Of a stretch of DNA of 64,000 bases, positions 54,186-64,000 are shown piece by piece. Position 1 is the stretch's first letter, and the number at the start of each line of letters is the position of its first letter. The translations under genes were made by a program, and so were the position numbers. The notes beneath the pieces were generated by a model, which was given only the letters and a program-made list of their open reading frames with translations, was not told the origin of the DNA and made no database searches. Source of the DNA: Gammaproteobacteria bacterium (GTDB lineage Bacteria > Pseudomonadota > Gammaproteobacteria > Pseudomonadales > Pseudohongiellaceae); NCBI GenBank assembly GCA_018401885.1, contig JAGYKB010000003.1:62001-126000 (forward strand), read 5' to 3'.

Positions 54186-54455
54186 TTACTCCGAAGGGAC
54201 GTAGCCTTCGGCGCGGTCGAAGTCGGCGTTTGAAAGGAATTTGTCCATTTGGTCTTGCAGGTATTTGCGGTGTTCGGCGTTGGCCATGCTTAGCTGTTTC
54301 TCGTTTATGAGCATAGTCTGATGGCTTTGCCATTCGCCCCAGGCCTTTTGAGAAACAGTCATAAACAGCTCCTGGCCTTTCTCTCCAGGGTAGGGCGGCG
54401 CCATGAGTCCGGGTAGGTCTTGCTGGAATTTGCGACAAAATACTGTGCGTGACAT
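54186..54455 (-). CDS. yggX: YggX-type iron(II)/Fe-S trafficking protein
   Basis: An 89-residue protein with the full YggX pattern: [14 protein letters not shown]-x-x-P-P-Y-P-G-x-x-G, I-F/W-x-x-x-x-S-x-x-A-W (here [10 protein letters not shown]), Q-T-M-L-I-N-E-K-x-L and R-K-Y-L-Q-x-x-M-x-x-F-L. YggX limits oxidative damage to iron-sulfur clusters. It sits next to mutY as in many Gammaproteobacteria, both genes serving oxidative-damage defence, with about 62 bases between them. Confidence 0.95.
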   Translation of the reverse strand: MSRTVFCRKFQQDLPGLMAPPYPGEKGQELFMTVSQKAWGEWQSHQTMLINEKQLSMANAEHRKYLQDQMDKFLSNADFDRAEGYVPSE

Positions 54456-54517
54456 GAGTGACCTCTAAGAGAGCGTTTCGTGTTTAGACGTCGAGGGAGT
54501 ATACGCGATTCCGTGTT

Positions 54518-55567
54518 CTAAGTGACTTTTAGGCTCCTGATAATTTTTTCGACCGGCGACGCGAGCCCGACTTCAACAGATCCATCGAGTGGATACCACA
54601 GCCAGCGTGAGGGCTCCGCAGCCGCGCCCACAGGCTCGCCGTGTGCGACCACAGGGGTGATGTCGAGATGAAAATGCGAGAAAGTGTGACGCAGTCGCTC
54701 GAGCATACGCAGTGACCCGGCGTTAATTCTGATAGCCGAACCGAGGTCCGGCGGGTTCGCGGGATTCGCTGCCTCGGGGAAGCTGTAGAGCGAACCCCAG
54801 ATCCCACTCGGCGGGCGCTTCTCTAGCAATACCTCACCGGCAGGATTGACGATAATAAAGAGGGCAGTTTCCCTTACAGGGAGTGTTTTTTTTGGCTTTT
54901 TTCCGGGAATAGATTTAACGAGGTCCCGAATACGCGCCTGGCAGTCATCGGCTAGCGGGCAGGTTTCGCATAGAGGATTGGTGCGAGTGCATACAGTCGC
55001 TCCGAGATCCATCATCGCTTGGGTATAGTGGGCTACCCGCTTAGCAGGTGTTAGTCGGCTGGCGATTTCCCATAGCTGATTACGCACGAAAGTCTGCTCT
55101 GGCCAGCCTTCAATTGCGTTGTGACGCGCGAGCACGCGTTTCACGTTGCCGTCGAGAATTGGCGCATGCACATTCATGGACAAAGCAGCGATAGCGCCGG
55201 CGGTCGAACGGCCGATTCCTTTGAGAGACTCAAGCGCTTCGACTGTCTTGGGAAACAAGCCGCCATGTTTTTCAACTATAACCTTCGCGGCAGCGTGCAA
55301 ATTGCGCGCGCGGGCATAGTAGCCAAGTCCCGTCCAATGATGTAGGACTGAATCCTCGCTTGCATTTGCGAGCGCTTCGACAGTTGGGAAGGACGCCATG
55401 AAACGGTCGAAGTAAGGGATAACTGTCGCTACTTGGGTCTGCTGAAGCATGATTTCTGAAACCCATACGCGATAGGGAGTCACGTTCTTTTGCCACGGGA
55501 GATCGTGGCGACCGTGATTGTCGAACCAGCGCAATACTCGGTTCTGGAAGTCTAATCTTCTGGGCAT
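54518..55567 (-). CDS. mutY: A/G-specific adenine DNA glycosylase MutY
   Basis: 349 residues from the ATG at 55567. The helix-hairpin-helix is [13 protein letters not shown], with the catalytic Asp in I-L-D-G-N-V-K-R-V. The [4Fe-4S] cluster motif C-x6-C-x2-C-x5-C reads [17 protein letters not shown]. The early Q-Q-T-Q-V segment and the C-terminal MutT-like domain with T-F-S-H-F-H (recognition of 8-oxoG) are present. It removes adenine mispaired with 8-oxoguanine. Its ATG starts one base after the AsmA stop TAG, so translation is coupled and the longer upstream frame is unneeded. Confidence 0.96.
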   Translation of the reverse strand: MPRRLDFQNRVLRWFDNHGRHDLPWQKNVTPYRVWVSEIMLQQTQVATVIPYFDRFMASFPTVEALANASEDSVLHHWTGLGYYARARNLHAAAKVIVEKHGGLFPKTVEALESLKGIGRSTAGAIAALSMNVHAPILDGNVKRVLARHNAIEGWPEQTFVRNQLWEIASRLTPAKRVAHYTQAMMDLGATVCTRTNPLCETCPLADDCQARIRDLVKSIPGKKPKKTLPVRETALFIIVNPAGEVLLEKRPPSGIWGSLYSFPEAANPANPPDLGSAIRINAGSLRMLERLRHTFSHFHLDITPVVAHGEPVGAAAEPSRWLWYPLDGSVEVGLASPVEKIIRSLKVT

Positions 55568-55568
55568 G

Positions 55569-57608
55569 CTAATCGAGTGTCTGTGAGCTTGTCTGTGAGC
55601 TAGTGGGAGAGGCGAAAAGTTCGCGGACACCGGCGAAATTCGGACTGCAGAACTGACTCACGGGGGCACTGAGATTAGCGGAGCAATTCACGGGCCATGG
55701 TTTTCCGCGATGCGCGTCGTTAATGAATAGTGGCTCGACGCGGGCATTTTGTAAAAGCGTAAAGGCAAGACGGTAGTCAAAGTCGCCGCTGACGATATCG
55801 ATCGATCCACTGCCGTTTATCTCGAGATTATCCATGATGAGATTGACACGATGCGGCTCGTCCATTCCGTCCGTGAAAGTAATAAAGCCTCCCAGCTGAT
55901 TAAAGCTTGTGCTATCAGTCCAGTTTTCTGTCGAACCACCAACCGGACTCAATGCGGATATCGAGCTGAAAACTTGCTTAATTAAACCGATGTTTACCGT
56001 ATTGTCACGTAGGTCAAAGGTGATGTCTCCTGCGACTGAGTCGGCGATCATCGACGCCTCATCGCCCGAGGCACTAAGCGCTAGATCAGCGCTAAGTTTT
56101 CCTGAAAATGACGAGCCAAATGAAGACAAAGAGTGGGCATTTGAAAGGCTCTCAGGCGTTAAAAATTCTGAAAATGAATTGAAATCCACCCGACGTAGGC
56201 GCGCCTCGAGCTCAATTACTTGCTCACCGGCAGGTGGGTTCTCGACGCGAAGCAATCCCCCGATCTCGCCACCCCAAACCGCGAGTGGTTGGAGTTCGAT
56301 ATTCTGCACATTACCCTCTGTGCTAATGAACATCTGCAGCTCGCCCACGCTACTGCGCGCTCCTGTGACACCCTCAATATCGATGGATGCGGTAGTGTTT
56401 CCGTGCCTGCCCGCGATAAAACCCAAGGCGATTTGCTGCCAAAAAGCGAAGCGCTTAGTGTCGAGAAAGCTTAGGTCGAGTGTCTCAGCGCGAATCGAAT
56501 AATTCAGATTTGGGCTGTTGGATGCTGTAGCCGAGAGGCGTTTGAAATCGGCATCGATTGAAGCAGTGCCAAGTGTCGCGTCGAAGTCGGGGATGGTAAA
56601 GCCGGTCTGGTCGAGATTAAAACCGAAATTAAATGACGCCGGCGCGGGACTAAGCAATGTCGAAATAGCGCTATCTGTGTATTTCGGATCAACGCCGTTT
56701 AACTCAATGCCAGGTAACCCAAAGCCCGATAGATCAGTGCCGGATAGTTCAAAGCCAGAAAGAAAGTCGCTTAAGTCGAAACGTGAGGCTTCAACAGTGC
56801 CTCGCATCTCCAAAGCGCCTTGTTGCCAATCCACCGTCGCGTTTGCCGCGGCGAGCATTGGGGCGATACCAAGTCTTAGCTCATGAATAGTCGCCTGCCG
56901 TGCTCGCGAGTCGACAGCAAGTTCGGCGCCAAAGTTAAATGGCACAAGAATTTCGCCTGCGTGTGCCGCGCTAAATAATGCGAGGGTAGCCAATCCCTCG
57001 GCAGCGAAGTCAGCGCCGTTGTTATTGGCCTCCAGAATCTCGAAGGTTACGTCACGCAGTGAGTAGTTGCTGCCTCTAGTCACGTCTTGAAAGTCGACTG
57101 AGCTGTCTTCGAGTAGGATGCGGCCGACCGAAATATAGCCCTCATCTGTGGTGCCTGTATCGAGTTGTTGAAGCTCTGTCGCATCAGATCCTGCCCCGAA
57201 GGAGTCAAGAAGTTGCGGCGAGTGCCAAATATTTCTGCCATCAGCCTCGGTGCGCTGGTTAATGTGCACTCCGCGGAGTAGTAATTCGTCGACACGTAAA
57301 CGATTCTCCGCAAACTCCCAGATATCCACGCTGATTACCGCGGTTCGCGCGGAGGCAAGCTCTTGCGGGAACTCGGGGTTCTTCAGCCGGAGGTCTTCAA
57401 CGAGAAACTCGAATCGAGGGAAAAAGCTGAGATCAATATCGCCTGCGACCACAAGCTCATAACCCAAGCTTTCGCTGATTAGCGTCTCGATCGACACTCT
57501 AAAGCGATTTTTGCCGACTAACGTAAGCGGTATGGTGAGTAGTGCAGCCACGATAGCAATCACCGCGAAGCAGGTACCGAGTATTTTAATCAGCCGATTT
57601 TTGTTCAT
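55569..57608 (-). CDS. AsmA-family envelope protein
   Basis: 679 residues from ATG 57608 ([12 protein letters not shown]). A single N-terminal membrane segment (about 10-32) is followed by a periplasmic repeat-rich body: [17 protein letters not shown] near residue 50 is the AsmA N-terminal signature, then alternating beta-strand segments, and [10 protein letters not shown] in the C-terminal third as in the AsmA C-terminal domain. AsmA-like proteins are bridge-like lipid transfer proteins affecting outer-membrane phospholipid homeostasis. It lies immediately before mutY and is divergent from hisB. Confidence 0.88.
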   Translation of the reverse strand: MNKNRLIKILGTCFAVIAIVAALLTIPLTLVGKNRFRVSIETLISESLGYELVVAGDIDLSFFPRFEFLVEDLRLKNPEFPQELASARTAVISVDIWEFAENRLRVDELLLRGVHINQRTEADGRNIWHSPQLLDSFGAGSDATELQQLDTGTTDEGYISVGRILLEDSSVDFQDVTRGSNYSLRDVTFEILEANNNGADFAAEGLATLALFSAAHAGEILVPFNFGAELAVDSRARQATIHELRLGIAPMLAAANATVDWQQGALEMRGTVEASRFDLSDFLSGFELSGTDLSGFGLPGIELNGVDPKYTDSAISTLLSPAPASFNFGFNLDQTGFTIPDFDATLGTASIDADFKRLSATASNSPNLNYSIRAETLDLSFLDTKRFAFWQQIALGFIAGRHGNTTASIDIEGVTGARSSVGELQMFISTEGNVQNIELQPLAVWGGEIGGLLRVENPPAGEQVIELEARLRRVDFNSFSEFLTPESLSNAHSLSSFGSSFSGKLSADLALSASGDEASMIADSVAGDITFDLRDNTVNIGLIKQVFSSISALSPVGGSTENWTDSTSFNQLGGFITFTDGMDEPHRVNLIMDNLEINGSGSIDIVSGDFDYRLAFTLLQNARVEPLFINDAHRGKPWPVNCSANLSAPVSQFCSPNFAGVRELFASPTSSQTSSQTLD

Positions 57609-57744
57609 TGCGGTGTGAGATTGTCTCAAATGTTCATTAGAGCGCGCGGGCGGAATTAAAGCTCGAGTCTACCGGATTCCCGATTGCGCTGCATACCATT
57701 CGGAAAGACAATCTAGTGGCACAAGCTGGGCGAGGGAATGCAGC

Positions 57745-57773
57745 TTTCAATAGTTAAGGGCGAGCCCTATAAT
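57745..57773 (+). promoter_or_regulatory. Likely sigma-70 promoter of the his genes
   Basis: TTTCAA (57745-57750), a 17-base spacer, and a perfect TATAAT (57768-57773). Transcription would start near 57780, which excludes the upstream ATG at 57738 and supports ATG 57804 or 57816 as the hisB start. Confidence 0.6.
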
Positions 57774-57815
57774 ACGATCCATGAACCTCTTCAATGCAGC
57801 AGCATGAGCACGACT

Positions 57816-58415
57816 ATGAGCGACAATAAACAGCGCGAAGCGAGTATCGAGCGAAACACGAATGAAACGCAGATCAGTGTTTCCGTGAATCTCGATGGCA
57901 CCGGTAAACTTAATTGTGATACCGGCCTCCCTTTTCTTGACCACATGCTCGATCAGATCGCACGACATGGCCTTATCGACATTGATGTTAAGGCTGTCGG
58001 AGACCTGCAAATAGATGCTCATCACACGGTTGAGGATATAGGCATTACCTTAGGTCAAGCGTTCTTCAAAGCGCTCGACAGAACGGGTATTCGTCGCTAC
58101 GGACATGCGTATGTGCCCCTAGATGAAGCACTTTCGCGCGTGGTTGTCGATTTTTCCGGTCGACCTGGGCTTGAGTATAACGTCAAATTTGTGAAAGGAA
58201 CCGTCGGCAATTTCGACGTCGATCTTTTCCACGAGTTCTTCCAGGGCTTTGTCAATCATGCTCTCATGACACTGCACATCGATAATTTACGCGGCATGAA
58301 TGCGCACCATCAGATCGAGACAATTTTTAAGGCCTTTGGACGCGCAGTGCGCATGGCCGTTGAACTCGATCCAAGGTCGGTGGGTGTTGTGCCTTCGACT
58401 AAGGGTTCTCTCTAG
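57816..58415 (+). CDS. hisB: Imidazoleglycerol-phosphate dehydratase
   Basis: 199 residues from ATG 57816 (an in-frame ATG at 57804 adds four). Starts [14 protein letters not shown] as in other HisB proteins. The two H-H-x-x-E manganese motifs are D-A-H-H-T-V-E-D and N-A-H-H-Q-I-E-T, with [13 protein letters not shown] and the R-x-G-x-R/Y-Y-G-H segment. It dehydrates imidazoleglycerol phosphate in step 6 of histidine synthesis. It is monofunctional (no phosphatase domain). The other three pathway genes follow. Confidence 0.96.
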   Translation: MSDNKQREASIERNTNETQISVSVNLDGTGKLNCDTGLPFLDHMLDQIARHGLIDIDVKAVGDLQIDAHHTVEDIGITLGQAFFKALDRTGIRRYGHAYVPLDEALSRVVVDFSGRPGLEYNVKFVKGTVGNFDVDLFHEFFQGFVNHALMTLHIDNLRGMNAHHQIETIFKAFGRAVRMAVELDPRSVGVVPSTKGSL

Positions 58416-58528
58416 CAGAGCGCTGATTTCGCGTGATCGTTGAGTTCACATTAGGTGACACGCATACTCTTAAGGCTGTTAGGAATTAGGCAATTAGGTG
58501 TTTTCTAGTTGGCCTCGAAACAAACTCT

Positions 58529-59194
58529 ATGAACAAAATCGCCGTTATCGACTATGGCATGGGCAACCTCCACTCGGTTGCCAAAGCACTGGAACATGTA
58601 GGTGCGCAGCTCGGTCAGCAGACCGAGATTGTCGTTACACCAGATCCCCAGCTCATCGCCGCAGCCGACCGTGTAATTTTCCCCGGTGTCGGCGCCATCC
58701 GTGACTGTATGGCCGAGATTAATCGACTCGACGTCGGTCGTATTGTGCGTCAAGCAATCGAGACCAAACCTGTTTTCGCGATTTGTGTTGGGATGCAAGC
58801 GCTGATGAGCAGGAGCGAGGAAAACGGGGGTGTTGATTGCTTAGGAATTATCGACGGGCAAGTGCGCTATTTCGGTGACGCGCTCAAAGATGACACCGGG
58901 CAGCGTCTCAAGGTGCCTCACATGGGATGGAATGAAGTCGAACAATGCACTGCCCATCCTCTGTGGAAGGGGGTTCCTGATCGAAGTCGTTTTTACTTTG
59001 TACACAGCTACTATGTCCCTCACGATGAGGACAGTATTGAGCGCGGCGTAACCGGAATTGCACACTACGGCAAGGAAATTGCCGCGGTCATTTCACGCCC
59101 CAATTTATTCGCAACGCAGTTTCACCCAGAAAAAAGCCAAGAAGCAGGATTGACACTGCTGAGAAATTTTTTGCAATGGGATGGGAAGGGATAG
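58529..59194 (+). CDS. hisH: Imidazole glycerol phosphate synthase, glutaminase subunit
   Basis: 221 residues, class I glutamine amidotransferase. Starts I-A-V-I-D-Y-G-M-G-N-L-H-S-V. The nucleophile Cys is in F-A-I-C-V-G-M-Q-A-L, and the His-Glu pair is in T-Q-F-H-P-E-K-S. It supplies ammonia to HisF. An insert at residues 25-35 (A-Q-L-G-Q-Q-T-E-I) is slightly longer than in enteric HisH. 113 bases follow hisB without a terminator, so it is probably in the same transcript. Confidence 0.95.
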   Translation: MNKIAVIDYGMGNLHSVAKALEHVGAQLGQQTEIVVTPDPQLIAAADRVIFPGVGAIRDCMAEINRLDVGRIVRQAIETKPVFAICVGMQALMSRSEENGGVDCLGIIDGQVRYFGDALKDDTGQRLKVPHMGWNEVEQCTAHPLWKGVPDRSRFYFVHSYYVPHDEDSIERGVTGIAHYGKEIAAVISRPNLFATQFHPEKSQEAGLTLLRNFLQWDGKG

Positions 59195-59272
59195 CGCTCA
59201 TCTAAGTTATTAGATAACAACTAATCTATTTATAAATGCTGCGCCTTTTCAATGCGGCGCTCGGAAGACAAA

Positions 59273-60028
59273 ATGTTAGTTATACCGGCAATAGATTTAA
59301 AGGACGGACAGTGCGTACGGCTTAAGCAAGGACGCATGGAAGACTCTACCGTTTTTTCAGATGATCCTGTAAGCATGGCAGGCATCTGGGCTGCGAAAGG
59401 CGCGCGCCGATTGCATATCGTTGATCTGAACGGCGCGTTTGCTGGGACTCCGGTCAATGCAGAGATAGTGCAGGCAATTGCAGCGCGCTACCCTGACTTA
59501 CCTATTCAGATTGGTGGCGGTATTCGCAGCCTCGAGAGTATTAAGTTCTATCTGGACGCAGGTGTAAGTTACGTCATTATAGGCACCGCCGCTGTTAAAG
59601 ACCCTGAATTCGTTCGTGCCGCCTGTCTAAAATTCCCTGGAAAAATTATCGTTGGTATCGACGCCATCGACGGCATGGTGGCTACCGATGGTTGGGCCGA
59701 TGTGTCTGAAATACTGGCGACAGATCTGGTGGCGAAATTTGCCGATTATGGCGTCGAGGCGATTGTCTATACCGATATCGCGCGCGACGGCATGATGAAA
59801 GGCGTCAATATTGAAGCGACACAGGAGCTTGCACAAGATTCAGCGATTCCTATTATTGCTTCGGGCGGCTTGAGCAAACTCGCCGATGTTGCAGCCATTC
59901 GTGAGGCGGCGGATACCGAAACTGGCGCAGGAATTATGGGCGTCATTACCGGGCGTGCTATTTACGAGGGCACAATCGATCTTGCGCTTGCTCAGCAGTT
60001 AGCCGACGGCTACCCCGATTTAACGTAA
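59273..60028 (+). CDS. hisA: Phosphoribosylformimino-AICAR-phosphate isomerase
   Basis: 251 residues from ATG 59273 (the frame is open to 59252, but the family starts at M-L-V-I-P-A-I-D-L). A TIM barrel with the catalytic Asp in [10 protein letters not shown] and the second in Y-T-D-I-A-R-D-G, and phosphate-binding glycines I-Q-I-G-G-G-I-R and I-A-S-G-G-L-S. It performs the Amadori isomerisation in histidine synthesis. It lies 78 bases after hisH. Confidence 0.96.
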   Translation: MLVIPAIDLKDGQCVRLKQGRMEDSTVFSDDPVSMAGIWAAKGARRLHIVDLNGAFAGTPVNAEIVQAIAARYPDLPIQIGGGIRSLESIKFYLDAGVSYVIIGTAAVKDPEFVRAACLKFPGKIIVGIDAIDGMVATDGWADVSEILATDLVAKFADYGVEAIVYTDIARDGMMKGVNIEATQELAQDSAIPIIASGGLSKLADVAAIREAADTETGAGIMGVITGRAIYEGTIDLALAQQLADGYPDLT

Positions 60029-60075
60029 AGAGCGAAACGTAGCTTGTGATTCGAATCAGCAATTAAGGAAGAAAC

Positions 60076-60852
60076 GTGGGTCTCGCTAAGCGCATTATCC
60101 CTTGTTTAGACTGTGAAAATGGTCGCGTCGTCAAAGGCGTGCAATTCGTCGACATTCGTGACGCCGGCGATCCTGTCGAAGTCGCCAAGCGTTACTGTGA
60201 TGCGGGCGCCGACGAGATTACTTTTCTCGACATTACGGCGAGCCACGAAGGCCGCGAGACGACCGTCCATACTGTCGAGGCTATTGCTAGTCAGGTATTT
60301 ATTCCGCTGACGGTGGGTGGTGGAATTAGAACACTCGAAGATATTCGCGCGATGTTGAACGCGGGAGCAGACAAGGTCGGCATCAATACTGCTGCAGTAT
60401 CTAATCCCGATTTCGTTCGTGCGGCGGCGGAGCGATTTGGCTCGCAGTGTATTGTTGTGGCAATCGATGCCAAGCGCGTATCGGGTCCCGACGAGGAGCC
60501 TCGTTGGGAGATCTTCACCCATGGCGGTCGTAACCCAACTGGGCTAGATGCTATCGATTGGGCGCGCAAAATGGTCGAGTTCGGCGCGGGTGAGATATTG
60601 CTCACGAGTATGGATAAAGATGGTACAAAAAGCGGCTTTGATCTTGCGCTAAACCGTGCGGTAAGCCGAGCGGTGCAAGTGCCAATTATCGCGTCTGGAG
60701 GCGTTGGATCTCTCGAACATTTGGCCGACGGTATCCTAGAGGGCGAGGCCGACGCCGTGCTTGCTGCGAGCATATTCCATTTCCAAGAATACACGATCGG
60801 CGAGGCGAAGGACTTTATGGCGCAGCGCGGTATTGAAGTCAGGAAAATTTAA
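60076..60852 (+). CDS. hisF: Imidazole glycerol phosphate synthase, cyclase subunit
   Basis: 258 residues starting at a GTG with AAGGAAG six bases upstream. A HisA-like TIM barrel with the catalytic Asp in [13 protein letters not shown] (typically D-V-D-N-G; here Cys replaces Val) and the second in [16 protein letters not shown] and I-A-S-G-G-V-G hold the phosphates. It uses ammonia from HisH to form imidazoleglycerol phosphate and AICAR. It converges with ctpA, 18 bases apart. Confidence 0.96.
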   Translation: MGLAKRIIPCLDCENGRVVKGVQFVDIRDAGDPVEVAKRYCDAGADEITFLDITASHEGRETTVHTVEAIASQVFIPLTVGGGIRTLEDIRAMLNAGADKVGINTAAVSNPDFVRAAAERFGSQCIVVAIDAKRVSGPDEEPRWEIFTHGGRNPTGLDAIDWARKMVEFGAGEILLTSMDKDGTKSGFDLALNRAVSRAVQVPIIASGGVGSLEHLADGILEGEADAVLAASIFHFQEYTIGEAKDFMAQRGIEVRKI

Positions 60853-60870
60853 AACCGCACTGCATTATTT

Positions 60871-62301
60871 TTAAGGCACCAACACGGCTCTTTTTTCAGC
60901 AAGCGGTTTATAAGCGTTGATACCTTTTAGCACGTTTAGCGCCTCGTTTAACGGGTAATCGTTAACTAAAACTTCCTCTGCAGAAATTAGTACCTGCGCG
61001 AGTTCCGCAGCGCTCAGATCGGACTGACCTTCTTTGCTCTCTGCATCGGCGGCGTCGCTACCGTCAGCATTATCGCTCGCGCTGGTTGCGGCCCCTGTTT
61101 CGTTTCCGTTTTCCAAGTGACCCGCAAGGTCTGATTCTTTGTACTGCGTTACGCTGCGTGAGCGACGAGTGACAAATGCTTCTTCGACTTCGATGTCCGG
61201 GATAATTCCTTGTGCCTGAATCGAACGGCCGCTAGGGGTGTAGTAGAGCGAGGTTGTGAGTTTTATCGCCTTGTCGGCTGCGAGAGGGAGCACAGTTTGG
61301 ACCGAGCCTTTGCCGAAGCTATCGGTACCCATAATAAGCGCACGGCCATGATCTTGAAGCGCTCCAGCAACAATTTCGCTTGCTGATGCCGAGCCATTGT
61401 TGATGAGAACGACGAGCGGAGTCTCGGGTGCAATCGTTTGCATCGAAGCCGAGTAACTGGAGCGAGAGTCCTCGAGGCGGCCCTTAGTCGAAACGATGTC
61501 GCCGCTATCGATGAAGGCATCGACGACGCTCACCGATGCTTGTAGAACCCCGCCGGGGTTATTGCGAAGATCGAGCACAAGGCCTTTCAACTCATCTTCT
61601 TCGCTAAGCAATTCCTGTAGCTCTTTGGCAAATTCTTCGCCCGTATTGCCACGGAATTGAGAAATGCGCAAATACGCATAGCCGGGCTCTAGCATTCTGC
61701 TGCGAACGCTCGAAATTTCGATGATCTCTCGTGTCAGCGTGATGTCAAAGGGCTCTTCCCCTTCGCGTGCGATGGTGATTGATACTTGCGACCCAGGCTC
61801 TCCGCGCATCATCCTCGCCGCGTCGTCGGGCTGCATCTCGCGAATGGGCTTATTGTCGATTTCGATAATGAGGTCGCCGGCTAACACGCCGGCTCGGTCT
61901 GCGGGCGAGCCATCTATCGGCGCAACGACCAAGATATAGCCATCGCGACGGCTCACCTCGACACCTAAACCGCCGAACTGACCGGTCGTAGTGTCTTGAA
62001 GGGACTCGAACTCGTTACCCGCCATGTACGCAGAATGTGGGTCGAGGCCGGACAGCATGCCTTGAATCGCATATTCGAGTAACGTTTCGTCATCTATCTC
62101 TTCAACATAGGCGCGGCGGATATGATCGAGCGCTTGGGTAAACATGCGTACCTCGTTGAGAGGCAGGGGCAGGGTGTCTGCGCTTTCTTGCGCTGCCGTA
62201 GGCAGGGCAAATAGGAGCGATGCAACGGATACGCTGACATAGCGAGCAGCAAACAAGAGAGAGCGGCGAATAGCTGGCCTGTAAAATGGATGGTTTATCA
62301 T
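60871..62301 (-). CDS. C-terminal processing protease, S41 family
   Basis: 476 residues with a signal peptide ending T-A-A-Q-E. A PDZ domain (about 90-170) contains G-G-L-G-V-E-V and G-S-P-A-D-R-A-G-V-L-A-G-D. The S41 catalytic domain has L-V-L-D-L-R-N-N-P-G-G, the nucleophile Ser in N-G-S-A-S-A-S-E-I and the Lys in S-F-G-K-G-S-V-Q-T. The C-terminal region (about 385-440) is a low-complexity Asp/Ser/Ala linker. Periplasmic Ser/Lys protease of the CtpA group; these often work on cell-wall hydrolases, fitting the adjacent envC. Same strand as envC and gpmI, about 141 bases after envC. Confidence 0.94.
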   Translation of the reverse strand: MINHPFYRPAIRRSLLFAARYVSVSVASLLFALPTAAQESADTLPLPLNEVRMFTQALDHIRRAYVEEIDDETLLEYAIQGMLSGLDPHSAYMAGNEFESLQDTTTGQFGGLGVEVSRRDGYILVVAPIDGSPADRAGVLAGDLIIEIDNKPIREMQPDDAARMMRGEPGSQVSITIAREGEEPFDITLTREIIEISSVRSRMLEPGYAYLRISQFRGNTGEEFAKELQELLSEEDELKGLVLDLRNNPGGVLQASVSVVDAFIDSGDIVSTKGRLEDSRSSYSASMQTIAPETPLVVLINNGSASASEIVAGALQDHGRALIMGTDSFGKGSVQTVLPLAADKAIKLTTSLYYTPSGRSIQAQGIIPDIEVEEAFVTRRSRSVTQYKESDLAGHLENGNETGAATSASDNADGSDAADAESKEGQSDLSAAELAQVLISAEEVLVNDYPLNEALNVLKGINAYKPLAEKRAVLVP

Positions 62302-62442
62302 CTTTACGCTGATTCCATGGTTATCCTCTCAGGTGAAGAGGGTTGATCAAAAGGACTGGTCTGGTTCGATAATTCGTCGCTGGCGTTGCGAATGCTCCGT
62401 TTGTAGTGTTTCAGTTTACGTCTCAATAGGCAAATTCTGTTG

Positions 62443-63582
62443 CTACTTCGAGAGCCACTCCTCAGGGTCGAGAGCGACGCCACCCTTACGAATTTCGAAG
62501 TGCAGGCCAGCTTCTCGGGCGACGCTTCTGCCGGCACTCGCAACAACGTCGCCCGCCTCTACTGATACGCCAGCCGCGACTTCCAAAGATTCGTTATTGC
62601 CATAAAGCGTCATATAGCCATCACCGTGATCGACTATCACAAGCAAGCCTGCTCCGCGGAGCCAGTCGGCGAAAACCACCCTGCCTGAGTGTACGGCTAG
62701 TACAGGCTCGCCAAGAGTCACGTTGAATGTAATCCCCTGCCTGCTGAGGCCATTTGAGTCGACTCCAAAACGGGCAGCAATCGGTGCTTCGACAGGTGCG
62801 CTGAGCTTGCCTTTCATCGAGGTAAATCGAGTGCCGGCGGCGGTGGCAGGAATACGCCTCATCGCGAGTTCCAATTGCTCGATAAGTTGCTGCACTCCGG
62901 CTTTGTCCATCTCGAGCTGTTCGAGTTCGCCACGTTGAGTCTGAATTGTGCGAGTGAGCGCAGCGAGCGCCGCCTCTCTTTCCTGCGCTTCGGCGGCCCG
63001 TTCTTTCAGAGTCTCCGCCACGCGCGTTTCCACGCTGACGAGTGCCTGTTTTCGTGACTCTATTTGCTTTCGACCTTGGTTGAGCTCTTCGAGCGCGAAC
63101 TCATAAGCGGCGAGCGTTTCTCGCTGCGAGGCCGTTAAGTGGTTGAGGTAAGTGAGCTGCCGAGCTGCGTTGGTAGGCCCTTGGCCAGAGAGGAAAGCGC
63201 GCGCGAGATTCCCCTCGCCTTGTCTGTGCAGAGCTCGCAGCACATCGTCGAGCTCTTGCTGGCGCGCGTTAAGTGCAGACGTCTGCGCAGCGATGAGGCG
63301 TTCGAGTTCGGCGAGCTCGCCTTCGAGGCGTTGGCGCTGCGTCGCCAACTCTTTAAGTTCACGACTCGAATTGCTAAGTGCGATCGCCGCGTCTTGAAGG
63401 CGCTTCTCCTCTGCGCTCTGTTGAGTGTTGGCGCGCTCAAGCCAGGCCTGCACCTCGTCGATTGCTCTCTGCGCTGCTGCCAACTGCTCTTTTGCTTGTT
63501 CCGGCGTTTGCGCCTCCTGTTCAGCGCCAAACAGTACTGCGCAGTGAAGCAATGAGATTATGACGAGCGCGAGTGTCCGCAT
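62443..63582 (-). CDS. envC: EnvC-like murein hydrolase activator (coiled coil plus degenerate M23)
   Basis: 379 residues from ATG 63582, which overlaps the gpmI stop by one base (TGATG). Signal peptide ends L-F-G-A. Residues about 25-245 are a long coiled coil rich in Glu, Gln, Arg and Ala, like the EnvC hairpin that is regulated by FtsEX. The C-terminal M23/LytM domain has A-V-H-S-G-R-V-V-F-A-D-W, V-D-H-G-D-G-Y-M-T-L-Y and L-H-F-E-I-R, but the zinc H-x-x-x-D and H-x-H motifs are broken (H-F-E in place of H-x-H). It is thus an activator of AmiA/B-type amidases at division rather than an enzyme. Confidence 0.93.
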   Translation of the reverse strand: MRTLALVIISLLHCAVLFGAEQEAQTPEQAKEQLAAAQRAIDEVQAWLERANTQQSAEEKRLQDAAIALSNSSRELKELATQRQRLEGELAELERLIAAQTSALNARQQELDDVLRALHRQGEGNLARAFLSGQGPTNAARQLTYLNHLTASQRETLAAYEFALEELNQGRKQIESRKQALVSVETRVAETLKERAAEAQEREAALAALTRTIQTQRGELEQLEMDKAGVQQLIEQLELAMRRIPATAAGTRFTSMKGKLSAPVEAPIAARFGVDSNGLSRQGITFNVTLGEPVLAVHSGRVVFADWLRGAGLLVIVDHGDGYMTLYGNNESLEVAAGVSVEAGDVVASAGRSVAREAGLHFEIRKGGVALDPEEWLSK

Positions 63583-64000
63583 CAGGCGAGAAGGTCTCTT
63601 CCTGTCATCTCTGCAGGGATAGTTAAGTCGAGCAGAGAGAGCAGAGTAGGCGCGAGGTCGCACAGGCTTCCCTCACCGGAGAACCGTTTGCCAGAACTGC
63701 CCACATAGACAAGCGGAACTGGCCCGTTGGTGTGCGAGGTAAGAGGTTGCTGTGTCTCCGCGTCGAGCATCTGCTCTACATTACCGTGGTCGGCCGTGAT
63801 AAGGAGCTCTCCGTCAGCCTCTTCAATCGCGGCAACGATGCGGGCTAAACACAAATCGAGTGCCTCGACAGCTTTCACCGCGGCGTTAAAGTCGCCTGTG
63901 TGCCCAACCATATCGCCATTGGCATAGTTGCAGATGATGGCGTCATATTGGCGCGAAAGTATAGCGTCCACTAAATTGTCGGTGACCTCGAATGCCGACA
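63582..64000 (-). CDS. gpmI: 2,3-bisphosphoglycerate-independent phosphoglycerate mutase, C-terminal part
   Basis: The frame is open to the window edge (S-A-F-E-V-T-D-N-L-V before the Met at 63971), so only the last 139 residues are present. The motifs are diagnostic: I-I-C-N-Y-A-N-G-D-M-V-G-H-T-G-D-F with manganese ligands, I-T-A-D-H-G-N-V-E-Q-M, and the closing L-C-D-L-A-P-T-L-L-S-L-L-D. It interconverts 2- and 3-phosphoglycerate in glycolysis. The gpmI-envC-ctpA order is common in Gammaproteobacteria. Confidence 0.96.
   Translation of the reverse strand, partial: SAFEVTDNLVDAILSRQYDAIICNYANGDMVGHTGDFNAAVKAVEALDLCLARIVAAIEEADGELLITADHGNVEQMLDAETQQPLTSHTNGPVPLVYVGSSGKRFSGEGSLCDLAPTLLSLLDLTIPAEMTGRDLLA

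Noticed and set aside
54097-54438. Minus-strand 113-codon frame overlapping yggX.
   Set aside because: It runs antisense-like through another frame of yggX, has Arg/Pro-rich shadow composition, and yggX itself is unmistakable.

Overview
The window looks like chromosome from a marine, aerobic Gammaproteobacterium. The evidence is the hisB-hisH-hisA-hisF run, convergent with ctpA-envC-gpmI; the mutY/yggX/tRNA-Phe neighbourhood with an AsmA gene next to it; several TonB-dependent receptors; and acyl-CoA and flavin-monooxygenase catabolic genes. A Halieaceae/OM60-like lineage is my inference from gene order and protein style; it was not tested by any search. I see no transposase, integrase, prophage gene, CRISPR array or recognisable transcription-factor gene, so the regulators of the operators noted below must lie elsewhere.

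Layout. 1-8.9 kb: the end of a SET-domain gene, an unusual PLP decarboxylase with altered active-site motifs, a GNAT acetyltransferase, a membrane protein, an S4 RNA-binding protein, a DUF2058 protein, a PHP-type phosphoesterase, a Baeyer-Villiger-type monooxygenase, a Sel1-repeat protein and a small Smr-like protein. 9-12.4 kb: a minus-strand operon of thiolase, alpha/beta hydrolase and acyl-CoA dehydrogenase. 12.7-25 kb: a nitronate monooxygenase-like enzyme, an Ntn acylase lipoprotein, an intact TonB receptor, an APC permease, a second TonB receptor interrupted by one in-frame amber codon, an M14 carboxypeptidase-like protein and an SGNH hydrolase. This stretch suggests uptake and hydrolysis of amide- or peptide-containing compounds.

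25.3-36.9 kb: a PA1024-like quinone reductase; a four-gene heavy-metal RND efflux operon (outer-membrane factor, adaptor, pump, DUF3240) preceded by perfect dyads; an OprP/OprO-like phosphate porin with a convincing three-unit Pho box; a DUF2805 protein; a SulP transporter with most of its STAS domain missing; and a PqqB-like metallo-hydrolase. 37.2-48.4 kb: one giant gene (about 3,718 codons once a C8-tract frameshift is repaired) for an exported MshQ/DUF6701-type adhesin-like protein with seven tandem Ig-like repeats.

48.6-54 kb: an OprC/NosA-type copper TonB receptor with a palindromic operator pair upstream, then an AT-rich accessory stretch ending near tRNA-Phe. That stretch holds an unrecognised Asp-rich tandem-repeat protein, a decayed methyltransferase and two paralogous four-helix membrane proteins. 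It is the least explained part of the window. 54-64 kb: housekeeping genes yggX, mutY, an AsmA-family gene, hisBHAF, ctpA, envC and the 3' end of gpmI.
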